Assembly (NCBI RefSeq): GCF_021049265.1
Contig: NZ_CP088018.1
Coordinates: 1,240,001 to 1,304,000 of the forward strand
From: Ruania suaedae
GTDB lineage: Bacteria; Actinomycetota; Actinomycetes; Actinomycetales; Beutenbergiaceae
Reading direction: 5' to 3'
DNA: 64,000 nucleotides
The stretch's first letter is position 1. Every line of letters begins with the position of its first letter. Below are positions 26,842-36,364 of the stretch, one piece after another. Position numbers and translations under genes: made by a program. The notes beneath the pieces were generated by a model. That model made no database searches. It saw only the letters and a program-made list of their open reading frames with translations, and had not been told where the DNA came from.

Positions 26842-29496
26842 CTACTGGGGCTGCTTGGGTTCGGGGGGCAGCAGCTCCCCGGTCACCGCGATTCCGGTGG
26901 CGTCGGTGGATTCGGTGACGGTCAGCTCACCCGTCACCCGGCCGGCGGCCCGCAGGTCACCGGCCACGGCCTCCACCAGAGCCCGCTGCCCGGCCGGCAC
27001 GGTCAGGGACGCGGAGACGAAGGAGGTGCGCTGGGAGACCTTGGCCTCCGACTTCACCTTCCGCATCGCGGCCAGGGCCGCACCGGCGGCCGGCAGCAGA
27101 GCGGGGTCGCCGTCCCCGGCGGCCTGGCGCAGCAGGTCCGGCGTCGGCCAGGCGGCCCGGTGCACCGAGCCCTCCCGCCACCAGGACCAGACCTCCTCGG
27201 TGGCGAACGGCAGGAACGGGGCGAACAGCCGCAGCAGCGTGTCGAGGGAGAGCCACAGCGCCGCACGAGCGCTGGCGGTCGCCTCGGCCGTCACCGCAGC
27301 GGCCTCGCCGCCGTAGGCACGATCCTTGACCAGCTCGAGGTAGTCGTCGGTGAAGGTCCAGAAATAGGACTCGGCCAGCTCCAGTGCCCGGGCGTGGTCG
27401 AACCCCTCGAACGCCGCACTCGCCCTCTCCACCACACCGGCCAGCTCGGCGAGCGCCGCGCGGTCGATCGGCTCGGTCACGGCCGCCGGGTCCAGGGTCA
27501 GGGAGTCGGCACCGAAGGACAGGGCGAACTTGCTGGCATTGAGCAGCTTGATCGCCAATCGCCGGCCGATCTTCATCTGCCCCTCGTCGAAGGCGGTGTC
27601 GGCGCCCAGACGGGCCGAGGCGGACCAGTAGCGGACGGCGTCGGAGCCGTGCTGTTCCAGCAGACCCAGCGGGGTGACCACGTTGCCCTTGGACTTGGAC
27701 ATCTTCTTGCGGTCCGGGTCGAGGATCCAGCCGGAGATGGCGGCCCTGTGCCAGGGCAGGCTGTCGTGCTCCGCGTTCGCCCGCACCACGGTGGAGAACA
27801 ACCAGGTGCGGATGATGTCGTGCCCCTGCGGGCGCATGTCATAGGGGAAGACGGTCTCGAAGAACTCCGGGTCGCGCTCCCAGCGGCCCGCCAGCTGCGG
27901 GGTCAGCGAGGAGGTGGCCCAGGTGTCGAGCACGTCCGGGTCGCCCACGAAGCCGCCCGGCTCGCCACGCTGCTCGGCGGTGTAGCCCTCGGGCACGTCG
28001 GTGGCGGGGTCGATCGGCAGCTGGTCCTCGCTGGGCACCAGCGGGTTGTCGTAGACGATCTCGCCGGCGTCATCCAGCCGGTACCAGACCGGGAAGGGCA
28101 CACCGAAGAATCGCTGGCGGGAGAGCAGCCAGTCACCGGTGAGTCCGTCCACCCAGTTCTCGTACCGGGACTCCATGTGCCCCGGGTACCAGGTGATCTC
28201 CTTGCCGCGCTTGACCAGCGCCTCGCGGAGGTCGGCGTCGCGTCCGCCGTTGCGCACGTACCACTGCCGGGAGGAGACGATCTCCAGCGGCTTGTCGCCC
28301 TTCTCGAAGAACTTCACCGGGTGGGAGATCGTGCGCGGTTCGCCGTGCAGGTCACCGGACTCGGTGAGCAGCTCCACCATCGTCTTCTGCGCGGAGAAGA
28401 CCGTCATGCCCACCAGCCGCTCGTAGGCGGCCAGCCCCTCGGGCGAGGTGATCGCCGTCGGGGGCTCGGCGAGGATGCGCCCGTCGCGGCCGATGATGGT
28501 GCGGGTGGGCAGGTTCAGCTCGCGCCACCAGGTGACGTCGGTGGTGTCACCGAAGGTGCAGATCATCGCGATCCCGGCGCCCTTGTCCGGGTCGGCGAGC
28601 GGGTGGGCGAGCACCGGCACCTCGACCCCGAACACCGGGGAGGTGACGCTCGAGCCGAACAGCGGCTGGTAGCGCTCGTCGTCGGGGTGGGCCACCAGTG
28701 CCACGCACGCGGCGAGCAGCTCCGGCCGGGTGGTCTCGATGACCACTGGTCCGTCCGGGCCATGGAAGGAGATCCGGTGATAGGCCCCCTCCCGGTCCCG
28801 GTCCTCCAGCTCGGCCTGGGCGACGGCGGTCTGGAAGGTGACGTCCCACAGCGTCGGGGCCTCGATCTGGTAGGCCTCGCCACGGGCGAGCTGACGCAGG
28901 AACGCGCGCTGCGACGTCTGCTGGGCCGCCGGACCGATGGTCTGGTAGGTCTGCGCCCAGTCCACGCTCAGGCCCAGGTAACGGAAGACCTGCTCGAAGC
29001 TCTTCTCGTCCTCGGCGGCCAGTCCCAGGCACAGCTCGACGAAGTTCTGCCGGGAGATCGGGGTGGGCCGGTGCTTCTTCGGCACGTCACCGGCATACGG
29101 CGGGGTGAAGTCCGCCTCGTAGGGCAGCGAGGTGTCCACCTGCACGCCGTAGTAGTTCTGCACCCGCCGCTCGGTGGGCAGGCCGTTATCGTCCCAGCCC
29201 ATCGGGTAGAACACCTCGCGGCCGCGCATCCGCTGGTAGCGGGCCATGCAGTCGGTGTGGGTGTAGGAGAAGACGTGCCCGATGTGCAGCGAGCCGGACG
29301 CCGTCGGGGGAGGTGTGTCGATCGAGAACACCTGCGCACGCGGGCGGGTGCGGTCGAAGGCGTAGGTGCCCTTCTCACCCCACGCCTGCGCCCAGCGGTT
29401 CTCCAGACCGTCGAGCGAGGGCTTGTCCGGTACCTGCGCGACCGGGCGGAGGGGCTCGATCGGGGCGGTGGCAGGGTGCGGGGTGTGCTCGCTCAT
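26842..29496 (-). CDS. valS: valyl-tRNA synthetase
   Basis: Class I synthetase of 884 residues charging tRNA-Val. The HIGH motif is in SGSLHIGHVFSYTHTD (about residue 75) and KMSKS in KKMSKSKGNV (about 590). The editing (CP1) domain contains FHGPDGPVVIETTRPEL, and the anticodon-binding helical domain lies after 640 (YFWTFTDDYLELVK). It is on the minus strand, although the usual folC partner is on plus 23 kb away. A short C-terminal segment replaces the long coiled-coil arm seen in many bacterial ValRS. Confidence 0.96.
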   Translation of the reverse strand: MSEHTPHPATAPIEPLRPVAQVPDKPSLDGLENRWAQAWGEKGTYAFDRTRPRAQVFSIDTPPPTASGSLHIGHVFSYTHTDCMARYQRMRGREVFYPMGWDDNGLPTERRVQNYYGVQVDTSLPYEADFTPPYAGDVPKKHRPTPISRQNFVELCLGLAAEDEKSFEQVFRYLGLSVDWAQTYQTIGPAAQQTSQRAFLRQLARGEAYQIEAPTLWDVTFQTAVAQAELEDRDREGAYHRISFHGPDGPVVIETTRPELLAACVALVAHPDDERYQPLFGSSVTSPVFGVEVPVLAHPLADPDKGAGIAMICTFGDTTDVTWWRELNLPTRTIIGRDGRILAEPPTAITSPEGLAAYERLVGMTVFSAQKTMVELLTESGDLHGEPRTISHPVKFFEKGDKPLEIVSSRQWYVRNGGRDADLREALVKRGKEITWYPGHMESRYENWVDGLTGDWLLSRQRFFGVPFPVWYRLDDAGEIVYDNPLVPSEDQLPIDPATDVPEGYTAEQRGEPGGFVGDPDVLDTWATSSLTPQLAGRWERDPEFFETVFPYDMRPQGHDIIRTWLFSTVVRANAEHDSLPWHRAAISGWILDPDRKKMSKSKGNVVTPLGLLEQHGSDAVRYWSASARLGADTAFDEGQMKIGRRLAIKLLNASKFALSFGADSLTLDPAAVTEPIDRAALAELAGVVERASAAFEGFDHARALELAESYFWTFTDDYLELVKDRAYGGEAAAVTAEATASARAALWLSLDTLLRLFAPFLPFATEEVWSWWREGSVHRAAWPTPDLLRQAAGDGDPALLPAAGAALAAMRKVKSEAKVSQRTSFVSASLTVPAGQRALVEAVAGDLRAAGRVTGELTVTESTDATGIAVTGELLPPEPKQPQ

Positions 29497-29556
29497 GGTG
29501 CCCGATCATCCCAGATCCGGACACAGCCGTGCTAATCGCCCGTTCGCCGCCTCCGG

Positions 29557-30672
29557 TCAGGATCGTGCGGTCGGGGGTCCCACGTCCGGTGAGGCGAGGT
29601 CGGCGTCGGAGAACCGGGCGATGGTGGCCTCTGCGCGCCGCACCCGCCGGGTGGTGACCCCGGCGAGGCAGTCGGGGAGGAAGGAGTAGGCGTCAGCGGT
29701 CTCGCGGGCGTCGTCGTCCCCGGAATCGGCCCGGTGGCGCACCTGACGCCACCAGTCGGCGATGTCGCCCCACCCGGGAGCGGCCAGGGACCCGCCGAAC
29801 TGCTGCACGGCGAGCGAGGAGCACAGGGCGGCGAACCGCAGGCGCTTGGTCAGCGGCCACTCCCGCACCGTGCCGAGCACCAGCGCGGCGGCGAAGACGT
29901 CCCCGGCGCCGGTGGGGTCGATCGCCTCCACCTCCAGGGCGGGCACCTCGGCCTCCTCCCCGGTGGCCGAGTCGATGGCGATCACCCCCTGGTGACCGCG
30001 GGTGATGACCGCCAGCGGCACATGGTCGGCCAGGGCGTGCAGAGCGGCTCGGGGCGAGTCGGTGCGCGTGTAGCCCATCGCCTCCTGCTCGTTCGGGGTG
30101 AATGCGTAGCAGTCGGCCAGGTCGGTGAGGATCCGCTGGTCCCACTCCTGCTCGGGGTCCCAGCCGGCGTCGGCGAACACCAGCGCCCCGTCGGTTGCCG
30201 CGGTGCGCCACCAGCCGGCCTCGCGCACCGCCGGATCGCCCAGATCGGCGAGCACGGCCCGGGTGCGCGGTGGCGGGTCGAGCAACGCGGCCACCGGTTC
30301 CGGCGGTGGGTGGCCGTGGGTCACCATCGACCGGTCGGCCGCCATCGCCAGCGACACCGTGACCGGGGTGTGCCAGGCGTGGAATCGGCGTGACCTGCTC
30401 AGGTCCACCCGTTCCTGGTCGCGCAGCACCTGCCACATCCAGTCCCCGTAGAGGTCATCGCCGAAGCCGGCCGCCAGCCCCGTGCACAGACCCAGCCTGG
30501 AAGTGGCCACGGCGAGGTTCGCGATGCCACCGGGGGAGGAACCCATCCCGGTGGTCCATACCTCAGTGCCCGGCGCCGGCGGGTGCGGGAAGCCGGTGAA
30601 GACGACGTCGAAGAAGACCGTGCCGGCGAGCAGCACGTCGAAGGAGTCGGCGGCCTCGGCGCTGGTGGACAT
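29557..30672 (-). CDS. PfkB-family carbohydrate kinase
   Basis: ATP-dependent sugar or nucleoside kinase of 371 residues. The N-terminal substrate region reads GTEVWTTGMGSSPGGIANLAVATSRLG; the ATP/anion-hole signature with catalytic Asp is DPTGAGDVFAAAL. The intermediate AFTPNEQEAMGY and ITRGHQGV are family-typical. The C-terminal 60 residues extend beyond the usual fold. It is divergent from a GH4 6-phospho-glycosidase with only 56 bases between starts, which suggests a phosphosugar pathway; the true substrate is unknown. Confidence 0.85.
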   Translation of the reverse strand: MSTSAEAADSFDVLLAGTVFFDVVFTGFPHPPAPGTEVWTTGMGSSPGGIANLAVATSRLGLCTGLAAGFGDDLYGDWMWQVLRDQERVDLSRSRRFHAWHTPVTVSLAMAADRSMVTHGHPPPEPVAALLDPPPRTRAVLADLGDPAVREAGWWRTAATDGALVFADAGWDPEQEWDQRILTDLADCYAFTPNEQEAMGYTRTDSPRAALHALADHVPLAVITRGHQGVIAIDSATGEEAEVPALEVEAIDPTGAGDVFAAALVLGTVREWPLTKRLRFAALCSSLAVQQFGGSLAAPGWGDIADWWRQVRHRADSGDDDARETADAYSFLPDCLAGVTTRRVRRAEATIARFSDADLASPDVGPPTARS

Positions 30673-30728
30673 GATGGGCCCGAGTCTGCCACGGCTCCTG
30701 CCGCGGAGGGTGGGATACGTTGAGGACC

Positions 30729-32111
30729 ATGAAGCTGGTGATTCTCGGCGGCGGTGGTTTCCGCGTGCCGCTGGTGTTCTCGGCCGTGCTGGCCGCCCGG
30801 CACCGGGCCCCCATCACCGAGGTGGTCCTGCAGGATGCCGACGCCTCCCGCCTGAGCATCATGCACCGCGTGCTCACCGAGCAGGCGGACCAGCCCACCC
30901 CCGACGGCGCAGCTCACCCGGGCCAGGAGGCCGGCCCCGGCGTGCGCGTGCTGGCCACGACCGACCTGGACGAGGCGGTGACCGGAGCCGACGTCGTCTT
31001 CGCCGCCATCCGGGTGGGCGGGACCCGCGGCCGGGTGCTCGACGAGAAGGTCGCGCTCGAACGAGGTCTGCTCGGCCAGGAGACGATCGGCGCCGGCGGT
31101 CTGGCCTACGCGCTGCGGACGCTGCCGATGATGGAGCATGTGGCGGCCCGGATCGCCGAGCTCGCGCCGCAGGCCTGGACGATCAACTTCACCAACCCGG
31201 CCGGGCTGATCACCGAGGCGATGCGCACGCATCTGGGGGAGCGGGTGGTCGGCATCTGCGACACCCCGATCGGGCTGGTGCGGCGAGTGGCGCGAGCCCT
31301 CGGCGTGGACGTGAGCGCCGAAGGGGTCGAGGTGGACTACCTCGGCCTGAACCACCTGGGTTTCCTGCACGGGCTGCACGTCGACGGCGTCGATCGGCTG
31401 CCGGAGCTCCTCGCCGACGACGCGATGCTGAGCCGGATCGAGGAGGCCCGTACCCTCGGCCTGGAGTGGGTGCGCGCCCGCGGGGCGATCCCCAACGAGT
31501 ACCTCTACTACTACGACTACCCGCGGGAGGCGGCTGCGGCGATCCGCGCCGCCGACCAGACCCGCGGGCAGTTCCTGGACGCCCAGCAGGCCCAGTTCTA
31601 CCTGGACGCCGCCCGCGCCGACGACCCCAGGGCGGTATGGGCAGCCACGCTGGCCGAGCGCGAGTCCACCTACATGGCCGAGACGCGGGGCGCCGAGGCG
31701 CAGCGGGAAGAGGCGGACCAGGGCGGCGGCTACCACGAGGTCGCCGTCGATCTGATGGCGGCACTCCTGGCGGGGGAGCGGCACCGGATGATCCTGGACA
31801 TCGCCAACCACGGGATCATCCCCGCGCTGCCCGAGGACGCGGTGATCGAGGCGCCCTGCACCGTCGCCGGTGGCCAGATCCGGGCCGAGACGCCGGCCAC
31901 ACCGCTCGCCCTCGACGAACTCGCCCTGGTCACCGCGGTGAAGGCGGCCGAGCGCGGCATCATCGCCGCCGCCCGGTCGGGTTCGCGGGAGCAGGCGTGG
32001 CGCGCGTTCGCGGTGCACCCGCTCGTCGACTCCGCGGCCGTGGCCCGCGACCTGGTCGAGGCCTACATCGGAGCCCACCCGACGATCGCCGCGGTGCTGG
32101 ACCAGCCCTAG
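30729..32111 (+). CDS. GH4-family 6-phospho-beta-glucosidase-like enzyme
   Basis: NAD+- and Mn2+-dependent glycoside hydrolase of 460 residues. The Rossmann start is KLVILGGGGFRVPLVF. NFTNPAG precedes the metal-ligand Cys in GICDTPIGLV; the metal-ligand His is in LGLNHLGFLHG. The catalytic Tyr is probably in NEYLYYYDYP. The family cleaves 6-phospho-beta-glucosides by an oxidation-elimination mechanism, normally after PTS uptake. No PTS permease is next to it; the divergent PfkB kinase could supply the phosphate. ATG 30729 is used rather than TTG 30720. Confidence 0.87.
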   Translation: MKLVILGGGGFRVPLVFSAVLAARHRAPITEVVLQDADASRLSIMHRVLTEQADQPTPDGAAHPGQEAGPGVRVLATTDLDEAVTGADVVFAAIRVGGTRGRVLDEKVALERGLLGQETIGAGGLAYALRTLPMMEHVAARIAELAPQAWTINFTNPAGLITEAMRTHLGERVVGICDTPIGLVRRVARALGVDVSAEGVEVDYLGLNHLGFLHGLHVDGVDRLPELLADDAMLSRIEEARTLGLEWVRARGAIPNEYLYYYDYPREAAAAIRAADQTRGQFLDAQQAQFYLDAARADDPRAVWAATLAERESTYMAETRGAEAQREEADQGGGYHEVAVDLMAALLAGERHRMILDIANHGIIPALPEDAVIEAPCTVAGGQIRAETPATPLALDELALVTAVKAAERGIIAAARSGSREQAWRAFAVHPLVDSAAVARDLVEAYIGAHPTIAAVLDQP

Positions 32112-32126
32112 CAGTGCCTGCAGCCC

Positions 32127-32142
32127 CCGCGCGGTCGCGCGG
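32127..32142 (+). terminator. small GC hairpin between the GH4 and LLM genes
   Basis: CCGCGCG (32127-32133) pairs with CGCGCGG (32136-32142), just after the GH4 stop. The loop is tight and the effect uncertain. Confidence 0.35.
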
Positions 32143-32166
32143 TCGCCGTCGGATATCGTGCGCACC

Positions 32167-33162
32167 ATGGCGAGCATCGGCTACGCGGCTGCCCTCGAGC
32201 AGCTGCACCCACGCGACGCCGTCGACCTCGCCCAGCGCGCCGAGGAGCAGGGACTGAGCGGCACGATGGCCACCGACGTGATGCAGCCCTGGGTCCCCGC
32301 GCAGGGCCAGGCGAGCTTCGTGTGGAACGTGCTCACCGCCGTCGCCGAACGGACGCGCGGTGACCTCGGCCCCGGGGTGAGCGTGCCGGCCTTCCGCTGG
32401 CACCCGGCCGTGCTGGCCCAGGCCAGTGCGACCCTGGCGGCGATGTATCCGGGCCGGCACTGGCTCGGCATCGGCTCCGGGGAGGCGATCAACGAGCATG
32501 CGGTGGGCCGGTACTGGCCGGAGGCACCCGAGCGCATCAACCGGATGTTCGAGGCGATCGACCTCATCTCCAAGCTGTTCACCGCCTCCCTCGCCGGCAA
32601 GGACCACAAGCACTCCGGGGAGTTCTTCCGGATGGAGTCCACCCGGTTGTGGACCATGCCCGAGGCGGCGCCGCCTATCCTGGTGGCCACCGCAGGGCCG
32701 GTCACCGCCCGCCGGGCCGGGCGCCTCGCCGACGGGCTGATCACCATGGGAGGGCCGAGCGAGAAGGTCGCGCGCCTGTTCGAGCGGTTCGCCGCTGGGG
32801 CCCGTGACGCCGGCAAGGACGCGGCCGCCATGCCCCGGGTGATCCGACTGCACCTGTCCTGGGCGCCCACCCAGGCCGAGGCCGTCCGCCATGCCCTCAC
32901 CGAGTGGCCCAACGGCGCGATGAAATTCTCCAAGGCCGACCTGCGCTCGCCCTTCGAGGTCGCCCAGATCGCCCGGATGGTGCGGCCCGAGGACTTCGCC
33001 GGTGCGATGGTGGTCTCCGCCGACCCGGCCGACCACCTCGCCGAGATCCAGCGGTACGTGAACCTCGGTGCCACCCGCCTCTACCTGCACAACGTGGGCC
33101 GCAACCAGTCCGAATGGCTGGACGTGCTCGGCTCCGAGATCCTTCCGAAGGTGGTTCATTGA
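32167..33162 (+). CDS. LLM-class F420-dependent oxidoreductase related to Fgd
   Basis: TIM-barrel luciferase-like protein of 331 residues. Motifs parallel Fgd: [89 protein letters not shown]. It lacks the Fgd HFQPWRH segment, so its substrate differs. F420 rather than FMN is inferred from this similarity and from the next gene, which finishes F420. ATG 32167 is the start. Its stop overlaps the cofE start (TGATG at 33160-33164), showing a two-gene coupled operon. Confidence 0.85.
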   Translation: MASIGYAAALEQLHPRDAVDLAQRAEEQGLSGTMATDVMQPWVPAQGQASFVWNVLTAVAERTRGDLGPGVSVPAFRWHPAVLAQASATLAAMYPGRHWLGIGSGEAINEHAVGRYWPEAPERINRMFEAIDLISKLFTASLAGKDHKHSGEFFRMESTRLWTMPEAAPPILVATAGPVTARRAGRLADGLITMGGPSEKVARLFERFAAGARDAGKDAAAMPRVIRLHLSWAPTQAEAVRHALTEWPNGAMKFSKADLRSPFEVAQIARMVRPEDFAGAMVVSADPADHLAEIQRYVNLGATRLYLHNVGRNQSEWLDVLGSEILPKVVH

Positions 33163-33896
33163 TGCTGCTCGCCCAGGCGCCCGAGGGGATACCCGAGGTC
33201 ACTTCCTCCACCGACCTCGCCGCCGCCCTCACCCCGGTACTCGGTGCGTTGACCTGGCCCGACGGGTCCACCGGTCTGGCGGAGGGAGACATCGTGGTCG
33301 TCGCGTCCAAGGTGGTGGCCAAGGCGGAGGGACGGCTGCGCAAGGCTGCCGACCGTGACGCCGTCATCGATGCCGAGACGGTGCGTACCGTGGCTCGGCG
33401 TGACTACCCCGACGGCTCCAGCCTGAAGATCGTGGAGAACCGGCAGGGCCTGGTGATGGCCGCCGCCGGGGTGGACTCCTCGAACGTGCTCCCCGGCACG
33501 GTGCTGCTGCTGCCCGAGGACCCGGACGAGTCCGCGCGCGGCCTGCGCCGTGGCCTGAACGCCCGGCTCGGGCTACGCCCCGGGGTGCTCGTCACCGACA
33601 CCGTCGGTCGCCCCTGGCGGCGTGGGATCGCCGACATCAGCATCGGGGCGGCCGGGATCGATGTGCTGCAGGACCTGCGGGGCGAGCGGGACGCGCAGGG
33701 CCGCGAGCTACGCGCGACCGTGATCGCCGTGGCCGATGAGATCGCGGCCGCCGCCGACCTGGTGCGGGGCAAGACCGGCGGGCGACCGGTGGCCGTGGTG
33801 CGCGGGCTGAGCCACCTGGTCACCACCGAGGACGGAGCCGGTGCCCAGGCGGCCATCCGGCCGGCCGAGGAGGACATGTTCCGCACCGGCTCCTGA
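33162..33896 (+). CDS. cofE: coenzyme F420-0:L-glutamate ligase
   Basis: GTP-dependent enzyme adding glutamates to F420-0. The 244-residue protein shows the CofE pattern: [89 protein letters not shown] and [16 protein letters not shown]. Mycobacterial FbiB is about 450 residues because it carries a C-terminal FMN reductase domain; here that domain is absent and the protein stops at the CofE module. Start overlap with the LLM gene indicates co-translation. It is 5 kb from a candidate F420-0 ABC transporter. Confidence 0.93.
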   Translation: MLLAQAPEGIPEVTSSTDLAAALTPVLGALTWPDGSTGLAEGDIVVVASKVVAKAEGRLRKAADRDAVIDAETVRTVARRDYPDGSSLKIVENRQGLVMAAAGVDSSNVLPGTVLLLPEDPDESARGLRRGLNARLGLRPGVLVTDTVGRPWRRGIADISIGAAGIDVLQDLRGERDAQGRELRATVIAVADEIAAAADLVRGKTGGRPVAVVRGLSHLVTTEDGAGAQAAIRPAEEDMFRTGS

Positions 33897-33905
33897 GGGG
33901 TGCGG

Positions 33906-33977
33906 CACCGAACTGACGGGCCCCAGCGATACCGTGCCGTATCCGGCACACCTGCGCTGAGGGCCGTCAGTTCGGTG
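33906..33977. terminator. long imperfect inverted repeat between convergent genes
   Basis: Arms of 23 bases (33906-33928 and 33955-33977, both starting CACCGAACTGACGG on their own strand) match at 21 positions. A nested stem GTGCCG/CGGCAC (33934-33939, 33944-33949) sits at the tip. It lies 10 bases after cofE and 4 bases before the converging MMPL stop, so it can serve as a bidirectional terminator; a small palindromic mobile repeat is also possible. Confidence 0.65.
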
Positions 33978-33980
33978 CTG

Positions 33981-36314
33981 TTAGTTCCTGACGTCGGCGC
34001 GGTGTTTGGCCGCCTCGCCGGAGCCCTCTTCCGCTGCGGCGAGCGAGCGCACCAGCTTGTCGCCCTCGACGTCCAGGTTCGGCAGGATCCTGTCCAGCCA
34101 GCGCGGCAGCCACCACGCCTTCTCCCCGGCGATCGCCATCACCGCCGGGATGAGCGTCATCCGGACGATGAAGGCATCGAAGAGGATGCCGATGGCGAGG
34201 GCGAAGCCGATCTGCTTGATCATCGCGTCGTGGGCGAAGATGAAGCCCGCGAACACCGACACCATGATCACCGCGGCGGCGAGCACCACCCGGGCGGCGA
34301 GCTGGTAGCCGTGCCGCACCCCGCGCACCCCCGGGTGGCCGTGCACGTGCGACTCGCGCATCGAGGAGACCAGGAACACCTGGTAGTCCATCGCCAGCCC
34401 GTACAGGATCCCGGTGATGATGATCGGCAGGAAGCTCAGCAGCGGGCCGGGGGTGTCGAAACCGAACAGCTCCTTCGCCCAGCCCCACTGGAACACCGCA
34501 GTGGTGGCCCCGAGCGTGGCGAGGATGCTGAGGACGAACCCGAGGGTCGCCGTCACCGGCACGAAGAGCGAACGGAACACCAGCAGCAGAATGAGCAGCG
34601 AGAGGGCCACGATCACCGCGAGGTAGGGCACGAGGGCGTCGGAGAGCACCTGCGACATGTCGATGTTGATCGCCGTCACCCCGGTCACGCCCAGCTCGGT
34701 CGCGCCCAGGTCACCGGTGCCGTCCAGGTCACGCAGCTCGGTGACCAGATCGGCGGTGGCCTCGTCGTTCGGGCCGGCGTCAGGCACCACGGTCAACGTC
34801 AGCAGTGTGCCGTCCTCGGACTGCCCGGAGGGCATCACGGCGCTCGCACCGGGCACCTCGAGCAACTCCTCCTTCAGCGTGGTGACATCCTCGGGGGTGT
34901 AGGCCTGCGCGGACTCGGCCACCACCAGCAGGGGCGCGTTGAAACCCTCGCCGAAGCCCTCGGTCACGGCGTCATAGCTCTGCCGCTCCACCGTGTCCTC
35001 GTTCGCCGTGGCGGCCGAGGGAAGATTCAGCTGCATGCTCGCGAAAGGCACCGCGATCACGCCCAGTGCCAGCACGACGGCGACCGTCACCAGCGCCTTG
35101 CGGCGCACCAGGCCGGTGACCCAGCGGGTGGCCGGGGCCGGCGTGTCCAGCTCGTCGGTGTCGGCCTCGGCGGCCCGGGCGCGCTGCTTGGGCGTGACGA
35201 GGCGCTCACCGACCAGGCCCAGGATCGCCGGGAGCAGGGTGAGGGCCACGGCGACCGCGATCGCGACCGTGCCCGCAGCGATGAGGGCCATGATCGTCAG
35301 GAACTCCACCCCGACGACCGACAGCCCACTGAGGGCGACGATCACGGTGAGTCCGGCGAAGAAGACCGCGCTGCCGGCGGTGCCGACCGCGCGTGCGGTG
35401 GCCTCCCGGGCACTCAGGCCCTGGTCGAGCACGAACCGACGCGCGCGGTTGACCAGGAAGAGCGCGTAGTCGATGCCGACGGCCAGGCCGATCATCAGTG
35501 CCAGCACAGGCGTCACCGACGTCATCGGGATGATGCTGGAGAGCGCATAGGCGGTCCCCACGCCGATACCCACGCCGATCAGCGCGGTGATCAGCGGCAG
35601 CCCGGCCACGACCAGCGAGCCCAGGGTCAGCACCAGCACGATGGCGGCCACGACCAGGCCGACGATCTCGTTGGAGCCGATCGGCGATTCGAACGTCTGG
35701 GTGAGGCTCTCGGACGGGAGCACGCTCAGCCCAGCCGACTCGGCGCTCTCGGCGGCCTCGATGAGCTCGTCCGCGGCACCCTCGGGCAGGTTGAGCACCT
35801 GGTCGGTGAGCTGGATGTTCAACATGGCGATGGAGCCGTCGGAGGAGGTGATCACGCCCGGAACCGGGGTCTCGCCGTCCAGCAGGGGGTTCAGTTCGAG
35901 GTCGCCGCCAGGAGCGAACGCCTCGGCAGCAGCCTGCGCGGCTGCCGCCTCCTCCTCGCTCATGGTGGCCGGGTCGGTCTGCTCGGTCTCTTGGGCCACC
36001 ACGATGTCGCTCGTGGTGATCTCGCTGACGGCGCTCGCGATCGCCGAGGCCGCCTCCGCGTCGTCGACCCGCTCGCCCTCGGGTGCGGTGAAGACGATGC
36101 TGGCCTGGGCACCGGCGGCGCTGGGCATCTCCTCGTCCAGGGTGTCCAGGACCTGCTGGGCGGGCGTGCCGTCGATGCGGAACTCGGTGGACAGCTGCGG
36201 CGGGTTGAGCGCCAGCGCCCCGCCCACCAGCGCGAGGAGGAGGACCCAGACGGCGATGACCCGCCCGCGCGTGCGGTAGGCGAGCGCGCCGAGGCGGTAC
36301 AGGAGAGTGGACAA
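33981..36314 (-). CDS. MMPL-family RND transporter
   Basis: Inner-membrane exporter of 777 residues, 12 predicted helices in two sets of six, each preceded by an extracytoplasmic loop. First loop: about residues 40-215. The proton-relay region is MIGLAVGIDYALFLVNR; the second-half counterpart is GILYGLAMDYQVFLVSSMRE. Such pumps export lipids or drugs. The TTG start at 36314 has AAAGGGAA about 8 bases upstream. It lies 50 bases downstream of tetR on the same strand, so is likely its regulated target. A cytoplasmic charged tail ends the protein. Confidence 0.92.
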   Translation of the reverse strand: MSTLLYRLGALAYRTRGRVIAVWVLLLALVGGALALNPPQLSTEFRIDGTPAQQVLDTLDEEMPSAAGAQASIVFTAPEGERVDDAEAASAIASAVSEITTSDIVVAQETEQTDPATMSEEEAAAAQAAAEAFAPGGDLELNPLLDGETPVPGVITSSDGSIAMLNIQLTDQVLNLPEGAADELIEAAESAESAGLSVLPSESLTQTFESPIGSNEIVGLVVAAIVLVLTLGSLVVAGLPLITALIGVGIGVGTAYALSSIIPMTSVTPVLALMIGLAVGIDYALFLVNRARRFVLDQGLSAREATARAVGTAGSAVFFAGLTVIVALSGLSVVGVEFLTIMALIAAGTVAIAVAVALTLLPAILGLVGERLVTPKQRARAAEADTDELDTPAPATRWVTGLVRRKALVTVAVVLALGVIAVPFASMQLNLPSAATANEDTVERQSYDAVTEGFGEGFNAPLLVVAESAQAYTPEDVTTLKEELLEVPGASAVMPSGQSEDGTLLTLTVVPDAGPNDEATADLVTELRDLDGTGDLGATELGVTGVTAINIDMSQVLSDALVPYLAVIVALSLLILLLVFRSLFVPVTATLGFVLSILATLGATTAVFQWGWAKELFGFDTPGPLLSFLPIIITGILYGLAMDYQVFLVSSMRESHVHGHPGVRGVRHGYQLAARVVLAAAVIMVSVFAGFIFAHDAMIKQIGFALAIGILFDAFIVRMTLIPAVMAIAGEKAWWLPRWLDRILPNLDVEGDKLVRSLAAAEEGSGEAAKHRADVRN

Positions 36315-36364
36315 GGCAGGTTCCCTTTCGGTGTGCCGTGGGGGATCGGGATCTGGGGTAGGGA

